A stretch of DNA of 36,805 nucleotides, taken from the NCBI GenBank assembly GCA_020628085.1, contig JAHDFQ010000027.1:1-36805 (forward strand), written 5' to 3'. Numbering within the stretch: position 1 is the first letter of the stretch; every line of letters begins with the position of its first letter. Shown here one piece after another: positions 7,025-15,869 of this stretch. Position numbers and translations under genes: made by a program. Source of the stretch: Saprospiraceae bacterium. Its GTDB lineage: Bacteria > Bacteroidota > Bacteroidia > Chitinophagales > Saprospiraceae. The notes below the pieces were generated by a model. That model did not search any database. It saw nothing but the letters and a program-made list of their open reading frames with translations, and was not told the DNA's origin.

Positions 7025-10000
7025 ATGAAAATCGTAAAAAGATTATTATTCGCACTATTTGCTATTGTCATTTTGCTGCTCGTCGCAGCCGTAGCGATTC
7101 CTTATTTTTATAAAGATGAAATCATTGATTTTGCGAAAGTTGAAATTAACAAACAAGTCGATGCCGAAGTGGATTTTGGCGATGTGAGTTTGTCGCTGTT
7201 TCGTTCCTTCCCAGATTTTAGTTTTGGTTTAGCTGATGTAAGTGTGATTGGTAAAAATGAATTCAAAGGTGTTCCGTTGACGACCATTAAGAACTTTGAT
7301 ATGACGCTCGATTTTTGGTCGGTCATCAGTAGTTCTGATCCTATACAAGTGAAAGGGATCAATTTAGATGAACCCAATATTAATGTTCAAGTTTTACGAA
7401 ATGGAAAAGCAAATTATGATATTGTTGCCCCTTCCGATACCACCACAACAGAATCAAGTGGAGATTTTTTAATCAGCCTCGACCACTACTCTATCTCTGA
7501 TGGAAATTTGGTGTATAATGATAAAGCTGGTGATATTTTCCTAGAAATAAAAAACCTAAACCACTCAGGATCAGGTGATTTAACGGCGGCTGTTTATGAT
7601 TTAAATACGGAAACATCTATTGATAAATTGACGGCAGCAAGTGGCGGAGTTACCTATTTAAGTCGTGCCAAAGCACGTTTAGATGCAATTTTTAATATTG
7701 ACATGAATACATCAACTTATACGTTGAAAGATAATGATCTGCGTGTAAATGCGCTACAAGTCAAAGCTGACGGATATGTTCAAATGCCGAACGACGATAT
7801 TAATATGGATATTAAATTTTCTGCACCTAGCAACCAATTCAAAGACTTTTTGTCTATGATTCCTGGTGCTTATGTAGAAGGGTATGAAGATGTTAAAGCA
7901 GATGGCCAAGTTAAATTTAACGGTTTTGTAAAAGGTACTTTTAATAGCGAAAAAGAAGAAATGCCCGCTTTCAGAATTGACTTGAATGTAGCAAATGGTT
8001 CCGTTCAATATCCAGATTTACCTTTAGGTATCAATGGTATTCAAACCACTGCTTCGATTAATAGTCCGAGTAGTAATTTGGATAAAATGCAAATTGATGT
8101 CCCAACTTTTAAAATGTTATTAGCCAATAATCCATTAGAAGCATCGCTAAAACTACGCACTCCTATTTCTGATCCAGATATAGATACGAAAGTGAAAGGA
8201 CTTATTAATTTGGAAGACTTCTCAAAGACATTTCCAATGGAAGGTGTCAAAACCTTAAATGGATTAATTGACGCTGACTTTATGATGAAAGCCCGTTTAT
8301 CGCAATTGGACGGTGGCGATTATGAAAACGTTAATATGGCTGGTGATTTAAAGATCACAAACATGGATTATGTTGCAGAGGGGTTACCTGAAATTATCAT
8401 TAAACAAATGGCAATGGATTTTACACCTCAATTTGTCAATTTGAAAGGTTTTGATGCCTTGTTGGGTAAAAGTGATATTAAAGCGAGTGGAAAAATTGAT
8501 AATATTTTGGCTTATTTCTCACCCGAAAAAACAATGAAAGGGACATTCAGTATGCGTTCTGATCTGTTTGATGCCAATGAATGGCTCACCGAGGAGGAAA
8601 CAACCGAATCAACACCCACTACTAGTCCAGATTCTGAACTAACAAATGATGAAGAAATATTTGATCGCTTCGATTTCACAGCAGATGCCCGGATAGGAAA
8701 ATTGATTTACGATATCTACGAATTGGATAATAACATTGCCATTGGTCACTTTACCCCAAATAAAATGATGATCGACCAGTTTGAAACTAAAATCGGAAAA
8801 AGTGATCTAAAAGGAGACGGAACAATTACTAATGTGTTCAACTATTTGTTTGATAACGAAACCCTGGGAGGTGAAATTAATATTCGATCCAATTACTTTG
8901 ATTTAAATCCGTTTATGGTGGCCGAAGAAGAAGGGGAAGCCAAGGCCGTTCCAATTAAAAATGAAGAAGAAGCCCTAGAACCAATCATCATTCCAGAAAA
9001 TATCAATATGGTTATTCACTCTAATTTTAAAGAGTTGATTTATACCAACATGGATTTAAAAAATGTCAAAGGGGATTTAGTGGTAGCCAATCAAGAAGCT
9101 CGAATTGAAAATGGTACGATGCAAACGTTAGGTGGAAATTTCGATATTGCGGGTGGTTACAATACACAAAATACGGAGAAACCTCAGTTTGATATGGATT
9201 TTGCTCTAAGCAAATTAGACATTCAAAAAGCGTTTAACACCTTTAATTCATTTCAGGCATTGGCTCCAATTGGAAAATTTATTGAAGGAAAGTTCAATTC
9301 AACGCTCAAAATGAAAGGCGTTCTGGGTAAAGATATGATGCCCGATTTATCGACCTTATCCGCTGATGGATTTATGCACACTTTAGATGCGATTGTCAAA
9401 AATTTCAAGCCACTCGAAGCCATTGGTCAAAAGCTGAATATGGATGCTTTTAAAACCATGAAAATCAAAAATACGAAAAACTGGTTTGAGATTAAAGATG
9501 GTCAAGTTGAGGTCAAGGAATTTCCGTTTGAAGCTAAAGGCATTGATATGTTGGTTAAAGGAACACATGGCCTGAATCAAGATATGGACTACTCTATCAA
9601 AGCCAAAATCCCTAGAGATTTATTAAGCAAAACAGGTGTTGGAAATGCTGCCGATAAAGGCATTGGTTTCTTAAATAGTCAAGCCTCTAAATTGGGTGTC
9701 AATCTGGATGTTGGGAAATTCATTAATGTTTTAGTTAGTTTGGGTGGATCCATTACGAGTCCAAAAATTTCAGTGAAACCGCTAGGTGCTGATGGTGAAG
9801 AAACCTCCATTAAAAACGTGGTTGAAAATGTAAAGGAGACAGTTAAAGACACGATCAATAAGATAAAGGAAGAAAAAATTGCGGAAATAAAAGAAGATTT
9901 TAGTGCCAAGAAAAAAGAATTATCTGATGAAATGAATGTTAAGGTTGATAAAATTCTCGCCGATGCTAAAAAACAAGCTGACCGTGCAAAAGCAGAAGCT

Positions 10001-10255
10001 GTAAAACTAGCAGATCAAGCACGAGATAAAGCGTATCAAGAAGCAGACGCCGCAGCCGATAAAGTCAAAAATCCGTTAAAAAAACTAGCTGCAAAAGAAG
10101 CCGCCAAAATAGCCAAAAACCAAGCAGATAAAGTTCATGCTAAGGCAGTAGAAAAAGCAGAGAGTCAGCACGCCTCTATTATGAAAAATGCTGAGCAACG
10201 TGCTGATAAAACACGTAGTGAATATCAGGAAAAGATTGATAAGTTGGGTTCGTAA
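7025..10255 (+). CDS. AsmA-like inner-membrane protein with C-terminal coiled coil
   Basis: A 1076-residue AsmA-family protein. One membrane helix (about residues 5-28) anchors it in the inner membrane. The long periplasmic part has the AsmA/DUF3971 pattern of repeated amphipathic beta strands with recurring segments such as IKVSGKIDN, LKGDGTITNV and FDIAGG. Related proteins (AsmA, TamB, YhdP) form periplasmic bridges that carry lipids towards the outer membrane; a lipid-transport role here is inferred from the family. The last 130 residues (about 945-1076) are an Ala/Lys/Glu-rich coiled coil that the core family lacks. It lies 83 bp upstream of parB, which has its own promoter match. Confidence 0.85.
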   Translation: MKIVKRLLFALFAIVILLLVAAVAIPYFYKDEIIDFAKVEINKQVDAEVDFGDVSLSLFRSFPDFSFGLADVSVIGKNEFKGVPLTTIKNFDMTLDFWSVISSSDPIQVKGINLDEPNINVQVLRNGKANYDIVAPSDTTTTESSGDFLISLDHYSISDGNLVYNDKAGDIFLEIKNLNHSGSGDLTAAVYDLNTETSIDKLTAASGGVTYLSRAKARLDAIFNIDMNTSTYTLKDNDLRVNALQVKADGYVQMPNDDINMDIKFSAPSNQFKDFLSMIPGAYVEGYEDVKADGQVKFNGFVKGTFNSEKEEMPAFRIDLNVANGSVQYPDLPLGINGIQTTASINSPSSNLDKMQIDVPTFKMLLANNPLEASLKLRTPISDPDIDTKVKGLINLEDFSKTFPMEGVKTLNGLIDADFMMKARLSQLDGGDYENVNMAGDLKITNMDYVAEGLPEIIIKQMAMDFTPQFVNLKGFDALLGKSDIKASGKIDNILAYFSPEKTMKGTFSMRSDLFDANEWLTEEETTESTPTTSPDSELTNDEEIFDRFDFTADARIGKLIYDIYELDNNIAIGHFTPNKMMIDQFETKIGKSDLKGDGTITNVFNYLFDNETLGGEINIRSNYFDLNPFMVAEEEGEAKAVPIKNEEEALEPIIIPENINMVIHSNFKELIYTNMDLKNVKGDLVVANQEARIENGTMQTLGGNFDIAGGYNTQNTEKPQFDMDFALSKLDIQKAFNTFNSFQALAPIGKFIEGKFNSTLKMKGVLGKDMMPDLSTLSADGFMHTLDAIVKNFKPLEAIGQKLNMDAFKTMKIKNTKNWFEIKDGQVEVKEFPFEAKGIDMLVKGTHGLNQDMDYSIKAKIPRDLLSKTGVGNAADKGIGFLNSQASKLGVNLDVGKFINVLVSLGGSITSPKISVKPLGADGEETSIKNVVENVKETVKDTINKIKEEKIAEIKEDFSAKKKELSDEMNVKVDKILADAKKQADRAKAEAVKLADQARDKAYQEADAAADKVKNPLKKLAAKEAAKIAKNQADKVHAKAVEKAESQHASIMKNAEQRADKTRSEYQEKIDKLGS

Positions 10256-10293
10256 TTTGGCATTGATATTCGTTAGGTTGAATAGAAAATTGA

Positions 10294-10301
10294 TATATTT
10301 G
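10294..10301 (+). promoter_or_regulatory. Candidate -7 promoter element of the parB operon
   Basis: TATATTTG matches TAnnTTTG. The expected RNA start is near 10307, about 32 nt before the parB ATG. No good TTTG is found 19 bp upstream, so support comes from the -7 element and its position only. Confidence 0.45.
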
Positions 10302-10338
10302 TATGCTTTTAAGTTAACAAACATATTTATACAACAAC

Positions 10339-11241
10339 ATGGCTAAGAAAGTTAAGAAAAAAGAATTGGGTTTGGGTATTCGGGCGTTACTGTCCAATAT
10401 TGATACCCAAGTGGAAGATAATAAGGAGGAAGTTGTCAAAGAATTATCTAGTGCAGTAGCGATGATTCCGATTGACCAAGTGAATGCCAATCCTGAACAA
10501 CCTCGTAAAGATTTTGAAGCAGAACCTTTAGAGGAACTTTCTGAATCTATCAAAATACATGGATTAATTCAGCCGATTACGCTACGTCGAATGAACGACA
10601 AATCGTACCAGTTAATATCTGGAGAACGTCGTTTAAGAGCTTCAAAAATGGCAGGATTGAAAGAAGTGCCCGCCTATGTTCGTATAGCCAACGATCAAGA
10701 AATGCTCGAAATGGCACTGATCGAAAACATCCAACGAGAAGCACTGAATCCAATGGAAATTGCATTTACCTACAGTCGTCTGTTGAAAGAATTTGAGCTA
10801 ACACATGGCGTTTTAGCCGAACGTGTTGGTAAAAAACGAAGTACGGTGACGAATTTTATCAATCTATTGGATTTGCCACCTTCTGTACAAACGGCTTTAA
10901 AAAACAAACAAATTTCAACTGGTCATGCCAAGGCATTGAATGGTGTCAAAGATATTGGTTTACAACTGGCTTTATTAAAGAAAATTATAAACGAGCAGCT
11001 ATCGGTTCGAGCAACTGAAAACTTAATAAAAGCTCAAAAAGAAGCAGGAAATACCGTCAAAAAAACTACAAAAACCAACCTTCCGACGGAGTACCAACAC
11101 ATTCAAGATAATTTAAGTCATCATTATGGTGCAAAAGTAATCTTAAAATTAGACCCTAATAAAAAAGAAAAAGGTCAAATTACCATCAATTTTAGCGATA
11201 CCGAAGAACTCAATCGTTTGTTGGATATGATGGGACAATAA
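10339..11241 (+). CDS. parB: Chromosome-partitioning protein ParB
   Basis: A ParB/Spo0J-type CTP-dependent DNA clamp that loads at parS sites and organises the origin region. The N-terminus has a basic stretch followed by ELGLGIRALLSN, the conserved ParA-contacting segment. The ParB/N core includes NPEQPRKDF (51-59) and the CTP-binding motifs GERRLRA (95-101) and ENIQRE (129-134). A helix-turn-helix (about 155-178, TVTNFINLLDLP) and a C-terminal dimerisation region follow. The length of 300 residues is typical. ParA, usually directly upstream, is absent; an AsmA-like gene occupies that place. parB is followed after 8 bp by a zinc-finger gene, then a flavoprotein, then DUF5683. Confidence 0.93.
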   Translation: MAKKVKKKELGLGIRALLSNIDTQVEDNKEEVVKELSSAVAMIPIDQVNANPEQPRKDFEAEPLEELSESIKIHGLIQPITLRRMNDKSYQLISGERRLRASKMAGLKEVPAYVRIANDQEMLEMALIENIQREALNPMEIAFTYSRLLKEFELTHGVLAERVGKKRSTVTNFINLLDLPPSVQTALKNKQISTGHAKALNGVKDIGLQLALLKKIINEQLSVRATENLIKAQKEAGNTVKKTTKTNLPTEYQHIQDNLSHHYGAKVILKLDPNKKEKGQITINFSDTEELNRLLDMMGQ

Positions 11242-11249
11242 TTAACAAA

Positions 11250-11528
11250 ATGGCTAAGCTAAAACCCAAAAAGTGTTCACATTTATCTGAAATTACGGAT
11301 TTCAAACAGCCTCAATCGTATGAATGTGCAACCTGCATCAAAACTGGCGATACTTGGGTGCATCTCCGTACTTGTCAGTCTTGTGGTATCACACTTTGTT
11401 GCGATAGTTCACCTAACCAACACGCTACTAAACATGCTAAAACCCACCATCATCCAGTTATTATCTCTGCTGAACCTAACGAACGTTGGATGTGGTGTTA
11501 TGAAGACAAAATCATCTCCAAATATTAA
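11250..11528 (+). CDS. UBP-type zinc-finger protein
   Basis: A 92-residue protein that is essentially one ZnF-UBP domain. The metal-ligand pattern is CSH (Cys9, His11), CATC (26-29), CQSC (42-45), Cys50/51, then His58, His62 and the His-rich HHH at 66-68, followed by the family's WMWCYEDK end. In eukaryotes this fold binds the free C-terminus of ubiquitin. Bacteria lack ubiquitin, so the ligand here is unknown. The gene ends 2 bp before the flavoprotein start. From memory, this pair is recurrent in bacteria, with the zinc finger next to a thioredoxin-reductase-like enzyme, which suggests that the two proteins work together. It is presumably co-transcribed with parB. Confidence 0.87.
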   Translation: MAKLKPKKCSHLSEITDFKQPQSYECATCIKTGDTWVHLRTCQSCGITLCCDSSPNQHATKHAKTHHHPVIISAEPNERWMWCYEDKIISKY

Positions 11529-11530
11529 AC

Positions 11531-13159
11531 ATGAAAGATCCTCGTTTTCCTGAATTAACCAATGCTCAAGTTAAAAAACTAAAAGAATACGGAGAAGTAG
11601 AGCATTTCGATGAGCCAACCAAAGTGTTTGCGCTCGGCGATCATTTATATGACTTTTTTGTAATTCTAAAAGGTGCAATTGATATTGATGATCCGTATAA
11701 TAAAAGTAAAATTGTAACACATAACAAGTTTGAATTCACAGGAGATAGTGGTATGTTGTCCAACAGAGGCGCACAGTTTCATGCCATCACACACCCTGAT
11801 ACCAGCCTTTTGCGCATTAAACCTAATCGCTTAAAAGAAGCTATTGCCAAGCATAGTGATATTAGCGATTTGTTGCTCAACGCTTTTTTATTAAGACAAC
11901 AAACCGTTTTAAATGAAATTTCTGGCGGTATAAAACTCGTTGGTTCTGGAAACTCTAAAGCAACCTATGTGATTCGGGATTTCCTAGAAAAAAATCATGT
12001 TTGGCATACGTTCATTGATGTAGATTCGGATCAAGATGCAGGTGAATTATTAGAAAATTTTAATCTTAAACACGATGATCTACCCTTATTAATCAACAAC
12101 GATGCAACGGTTTGTAAAACGCCTTCGATTCCTCAATTGGCTCGTTATAGTGGCGTTTTGATGGATTTTGAAGAAAAAATCTTTGACGTTTTGGTCATCG
12201 GTGCAGGGCCGGCAGGCTTAGCTGCTAGTGTTTATGCTGCTTCTGAGGGATTGAGTGTGGTAACGATTGATAGTAGTGCGCCAGGTGGTCAAGCAGGTAA
12301 GAGCTCAAAAATTGAGAATTATCTCGGTTTTCCAACAGGTATTTCTGGAATGGATTTAGCCAATCGTGCTTATGTTCAAGCTCAAAAATTTGGTTGCAAT
12401 ATTTCGATTCCGCACCGTGCTAAATACTTAGAACGAAAAGAAAATCACTTTACTGTCTGTGCAACGAACGATCGAACTATTAAGTCCAAAGCGGTTATTG
12501 TAGCTACTGGAGCAGATTATCGTCAACTTCCATTAGATAATATTGGTGATTATGAAGGAAGCGGCGTTTATTATTCAGCTACAGGTATGGATGTGAGTAA
12601 TTGTAAAGATGAACCTGTTGTTATCGTTGGTGGTGGAAATTCAGCTGGTCAGGCCGCTATATTTTTGTCAAAATACGCCAAAACAGTATCCGTAATGATA
12701 CGTGGGAATGATCTGGGTAAAAGTATGAGTGATTATTTGGTTCAACGACTCGAAGCGACCAGCAATATTGAAATTCTACATAAAACACAGGTCACAAAAC
12801 TATCTGGAGATCATCATTTGGAATCTATTACGATCAACCAAGACGGCACTGAACGAGAAATGCAACTGTCTAATTTATTTTCATTTATTGGAGCGCAACC
12901 CAACACCAAATGGATGGGTGACCACGTTATAACAGATGACAAAGGGTTTATATGTACGGGCTTGTATTTGAAAGAATTAGAATATGAAAAATGCCAGATT
13001 TATGAACAACGTCAACCTCAATCATTAGAATCAAGTATTCCTGGCATTTTTGCAGTTGGAGATGCTCGCCATGGTTCTGTAAAGCGAGTGGCGTCGGCGG
13101 TTGGTGAAGGTTCAATGGCTGTCAGTCAAGTACACCAATATTTAGCAGAATTAAATTAG
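11531..13159 (+). CDS. cNMP-binding-like/thioredoxin-reductase-like flavoprotein lacking CxxC
   Basis: A 542-residue fusion with three parts. Residues 1-125 look like a cyclic-nucleotide-binding domain (KVFALGDHLYDFFVILKGAI). Residues 140-212 look glutaredoxin/thioredoxin-like (ATYVIRDFLEKN, then DLPLLI and TPSIPQLARYSG). The rest is a thioredoxin-reductase-type flavoprotein with FAD motif GAGPAG (224-229), PGGQAG (251-256), NADPH motif GGGNSA (367-372) and the final FAVGDAR (507-513). The redox CxxC of true TrxR is replaced by SATG at 349-352, so it cannot be an ordinary thioredoxin reductase. The electron acceptor is unknown. Cyclic-nucleotide control is possible, but the phosphate-binding residues are not clearly conserved. 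Confidence 0.85.
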   Translation: MKDPRFPELTNAQVKKLKEYGEVEHFDEPTKVFALGDHLYDFFVILKGAIDIDDPYNKSKIVTHNKFEFTGDSGMLSNRGAQFHAITHPDTSLLRIKPNRLKEAIAKHSDISDLLLNAFLLRQQTVLNEISGGIKLVGSGNSKATYVIRDFLEKNHVWHTFIDVDSDQDAGELLENFNLKHDDLPLLINNDATVCKTPSIPQLARYSGVLMDFEEKIFDVLVIGAGPAGLAASVYAASEGLSVVTIDSSAPGGQAGKSSKIENYLGFPTGISGMDLANRAYVQAQKFGCNISIPHRAKYLERKENHFTVCATNDRTIKSKAVIVATGADYRQLPLDNIGDYEGSGVYYSATGMDVSNCKDEPVVIVGGGNSAGQAAIFLSKYAKTVSVMIRGNDLGKSMSDYLVQRLEATSNIEILHKTQVTKLSGDHHLESITINQDGTEREMQLSNLFSFIGAQPNTKWMGDHVITDDKGFICTGLYLKELEYEKCQIYEQRQPQSLESSIPGIFAVGDARHGSVKRVASAVGEGSMAVSQVHQYLAELN

Positions 13160-13163
13160 ACTT

Positions 13164-13868
13164 TTGAAACATTTACTATCCATATTACTGATTTTTATTT
13201 CAATGAGTATCCATGCTCAAACGGATACGATTCAGATTGATTCTAGTTTAGTAAAAGTAGACAGTCTCAATATGGATTCTTTAATTTTGGATTCCTTAGC
13301 TATTGATTCTTTAAACATTAATGATAAAAAAGAGAAAAAAGAAAAGAAAAAAGGACTGATTTATCGCTTTAGAGATAAACGGTATCCGAATCCGACCCGC
13401 GCAGCTATTTTTTCGCTACTCATTCCTGGTGCAGGACAATTTTATAATAAGAAATACTGGAAAATGCCCATTGTTTATGGTGCTTTAGGTGGGTTGACCT
13501 ATTTAGCTATTGTTCAAAACGATGAGTATCAATTATATAGAAGAGAATATGCATTCATGGTGGATGATGATCCTTTGACTATTAGCCGATTTGAAGGTAG
13601 GGCAACTGCTCAGACGCTCAAATCAATTCGAGATGTAGCAGACAAACGCCGTCAAAATGCTGTGGTCGGAATTGTAGCTGTGTGGTTGCTCAATTCCGTG
13701 GATGCCTATGTAGATGCACACTTAAAAGACTTTGATGTGAGTGAAGATTTGACTTTAGATTTAACGCCCACTACACATTACGATGTGGTTTCTAGGCAAC
13801 CCTTATTTGGATTTTCTGTTGGTCTTGTAGCAAAAAAAGAAACACCAAAGTCCTTCTTATCTCAATAG
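13164..13868 (+). CDS. DUF5683 membrane protein
   Basis: A 234-residue DUF5683 protein. The start is a TTG 4 bp after the flavoprotein stop. Starting at the next ATG (13203) would remove the signal peptide MKHLLSILLIFISMSIHA, so I accept the TTG. After the signal comes a low-complexity D-S-L repeat segment (about 25-53) and a Lys-rich stretch. Then comes the DUF5683 core RYPNPTRAAIFSLLIPGAGQ with FYNKKYWKMP and two membrane segments, the second ending in LLNSVDAYVDAHL. The function is unknown. In many Bacteroidota, as I recall, this family directly follows parB (parA-parB-DUF5683-dapB-lepB); here two genes are interposed. Confidence 0.85.
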   Translation: MKHLLSILLIFISMSIHAQTDTIQIDSSLVKVDSLNMDSLILDSLAIDSLNINDKKEKKEKKKGLIYRFRDKRYPNPTRAAIFSLLIPGAGQFYNKKYWKMPIVYGALGGLTYLAIVQNDEYQLYRREYAFMVDDDPLTISRFEGRATAQTLKSIRDVADKRRQNAVVGIVAVWLLNSVDAYVDAHLKDFDVSEDLTLDLTPTTHYDVVSRQPLFGFSVGLVAKKETPKSFLSQ

Positions 13869-13872
13869 AAAA

Positions 13873-14925
13873 TCAGGTAGATTTTTCCAAAGTAAACCCA
13901 AAAGTTGAACCCAAATCTGGTGTTGAACGCACATTAATCGTTTGTTGATGTGCTTCTATAATATGTTTCACAATAGATAAACCAAGCCCCGAACCACCTG
14001 CAATTCGAGATCGACTTTTATCTACCCGATAAAAACGATCAAAAACATGTGGAATATCTTCTTCTTTAATTCCAATGCCGTTGTCTGCAATTTCTACTAA
14101 AATATGTCGATCCATATCATAAAAAGAGACTTTCGTAACGCCATTTTTTTTTCCATATTTTATTGAATTGGTAATCAGATTAACAAATACTTGACGTATA
14201 GATTCAATGTCAGCATTCACCAAATAATGACGGTCAGCACCTTCTTTGAAAATCAAATCAATATGGTTATCATTTGCCATGATTTCCAATTCTTCCATCG
14301 CAGATTGCGCTAATTCTCGAATATCAAACACCCCTTTTTCAAGCATCAATTTTCCTGATTCCAGCTTCGAAATAGTATCCAAATCTTCCACAATGACTTG
14401 TAATCGTTCGGTGTTTTTTGCGGCACGTTGTAAATAATTTTGATTGATATTTTCGTCATACAATCCACCATCCAACAGCGTATGTATATAGCCTTGTATA
14501 TTGAATATAGGTGTCTTCAATTCGTGAGAAACATTTCCTAAATAATCCCTTCGATATTCCTCCAATGACTTTAAATATTGAATTTCATTTTCTTGATTTT
14601 CTACCCATTCTGAAACCTCTTTTTCTACGTCATCAATAATTCGTTCATTAATATCTGTTAATGCTAGTTTATCTCCTTTGGCACGTTTAAAACGGTGGAT
14701 ATTTTTATAAATTAATTTGATCCGTCGATAAATAAAACGACGTACAAAGTACATAATGATGAGATAAGTTACACTAAAAAATAGCAAAGCAGCAGCAATA
14801 AAAACTCCAAGATTTGTAGCGATAAACGTATAATTCCAAAGCAAACTATTGCAAATCAAAAAGGCAATCAATACGAAAAGAGCAGTAATTAAAGCTACTT
14901 GGCGAGTTGTAGGATTTTTTAACAT
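13873..14925 (-). CDS. PhoR-like sensor histidine kinase
   Basis: A 350-residue transmembrane histidine kinase. Two N-terminal helices (about 10-30 and 37-60) are separated by only about six residues, so there is no extracellular sensor domain. A short linker follows, then the dimerisation/phosphoacceptor helix NVSHELKTP with His134. The ATPase domain shows the N box (NLITNSIKYGKKNG), G1 (DNGIGI), the F box (DRFYRVDKSRSR) and G2 (GGSGLGLSIVKHI). The partner is the regulator immediately upstream: the stop codon of the regulator overlaps the kinase start at 14925, which implies translational coupling. Its signal is unknown; such short kinases usually sense membrane state or other membrane proteins. 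Confidence 0.9.
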   Translation of the reverse strand: MLKNPTTRQVALITALFVLIAFLICNSLLWNYTFIATNLGVFIAAALLFFSVTYLIIMYFVRRFIYRRIKLIYKNIHRFKRAKGDKLALTDINERIIDDVEKEVSEWVENQENEIQYLKSLEEYRRDYLGNVSHELKTPIFNIQGYIHTLLDGGLYDENINQNYLQRAAKNTERLQVIVEDLDTISKLESGKLMLEKGVFDIRELAQSAMEELEIMANDNHIDLIFKEGADRHYLVNADIESIRQVFVNLITNSIKYGKKNGVTKVSFYDMDRHILVEIADNGIGIKEEDIPHVFDRFYRVDKSRSRIAGGSGLGLSIVKHIIEAHQQTINVRSTPDLGSTFGFTLEKST

Positions 14926-15620
14926 TAGAATTCAAATTTATAACCAATCCCTTTGATCGTTTTAATAAAATCCTGACCTATTTTTTCTCGTATTTTTCGT
15001 ATGTGAACGTCAATTGTACGGTTTCCAACAATGACATCATTACCCCAAATTTTTGAGAAGATTTCTTCTCGACCAAAAACTTTTCCTGGCCTTGAGGCCA
15101 ATAAACAAAGTAATTCAAATTCTTTTTTTGCTAAAATAATCAATTCATCCTCTTTCATGACGGTAATACGCTCTTTATCAATCACTAAATTACCTAATTT
15201 CATAATATGTTTAGTACTGACAGCTTCACTAGAAGATCGTTCAGAACGGCGAAGTAAGGCTTTCAAACGGCTCACTAAAACTTTAGGGCGAATCGGTTTA
15301 GTGATATAATCATCGCCTCCGACATCTAGTGCAGCAATTTGAGAATAGTCCTCCGAACGTGCTGTCAAAAAAGCAATATGGACGTGTTTGAAGTTCTCTT
15401 TTGCTCGAATAATTTGACACAATTCTACCCCATCCATTTCTGGCATCATAATATCTAGCAAAATCAAATCTGGTCGAAAAGTAGTTAAACAATCTATTGA
15501 TTCTTTTCCGTTTGAGGCAGTTTTGGTAATGGCCCCTTCTTTATTCAAATTATATTGAATGAACTCTTGAATGTCTTCTTCGTCGTCAACAATCAAAATT
15601 TTTATACCGTCTAAACTCAT
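14925..15620 (-). CDS. PhoB/OmpR-family response regulator
   Basis: A 231-residue two-domain regulator. The receiver domain has the acidic pocket DDEED (12-16), the phosphorylation site Asp56 in LLDIMMP, Thr in FLTARS and Lys in DDYITKPIRP. The C-terminal winged-helix DNA-binding domain (about 135-231) includes KKEFELLCLLASRPGKVF and the recognition-helix region RTIDVHIRKIREKIG. It is transcribed together with, and overlaps, the kinase gene. It closely resembles the orphan regulator at the far side of the window, especially in the DNA-binding half, so they may bind similar sites. No phosphate-related genes are near, so the name PhoB is not justified. Confidence 0.9.
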   Translation of the reverse strand: MSLDGIKILIVDDEEDIQEFIQYNLNKEGAITKTASNGKESIDCLTTFRPDLILLDIMMPEMDGVELCQIIRAKENFKHVHIAFLTARSEDYSQIAALDVGGDDYITKPIRPKVLVSRLKALLRRSERSSSEAVSTKHIMKLGNLVIDKERITVMKEDELIILAKKEFELLCLLASRPGKVFGREEIFSKIWGNDVIVGNRTIDVHIRKIREKIGQDFIKTIKGIGYKFEF

Positions 15621-15848
15621 AATATGATCTTATTGTGAATTAATTTTTAGTTCATTATATCATTTTCAAAAAAAATGTAATCACAAAATTCAAAAAAAGT
15701 ATATTATTAAAATATTTACTCAACGCATTTAATACTGCAAACCATACGTTGGTGGATTGATATTCGCCACTCAATAAATGTGCAAATATTTATAAACAAT
15801 TTAAGCTAATTTTGTGCAAGCCTTTTAATTATTCTCTCTTAAGTCAGG

Positions 15849-15869
15849 GTAAAGTCTATTGGACTTTAC
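15849..15869. other. Small hairpin at the 3' end of the DUF4296 gene
   Basis: GTAAAGTC (15849-15856) pairs perfectly with GACTTTAC (15862-15869) over a 5-nt loop. It overlaps the stop codon of the DUF4296 gene. The T-run lies on the plus-strand side, which is the wrong side for a terminator of that minus-strand gene, so its role is uncertain. Confidence 0.35.

Noticed and set aside
11531-13159. Annotation as thioredoxin reductase (trxB)
   Set aside because: The catalytic CxxC is replaced by SATG and two extra N-terminal domains are present.
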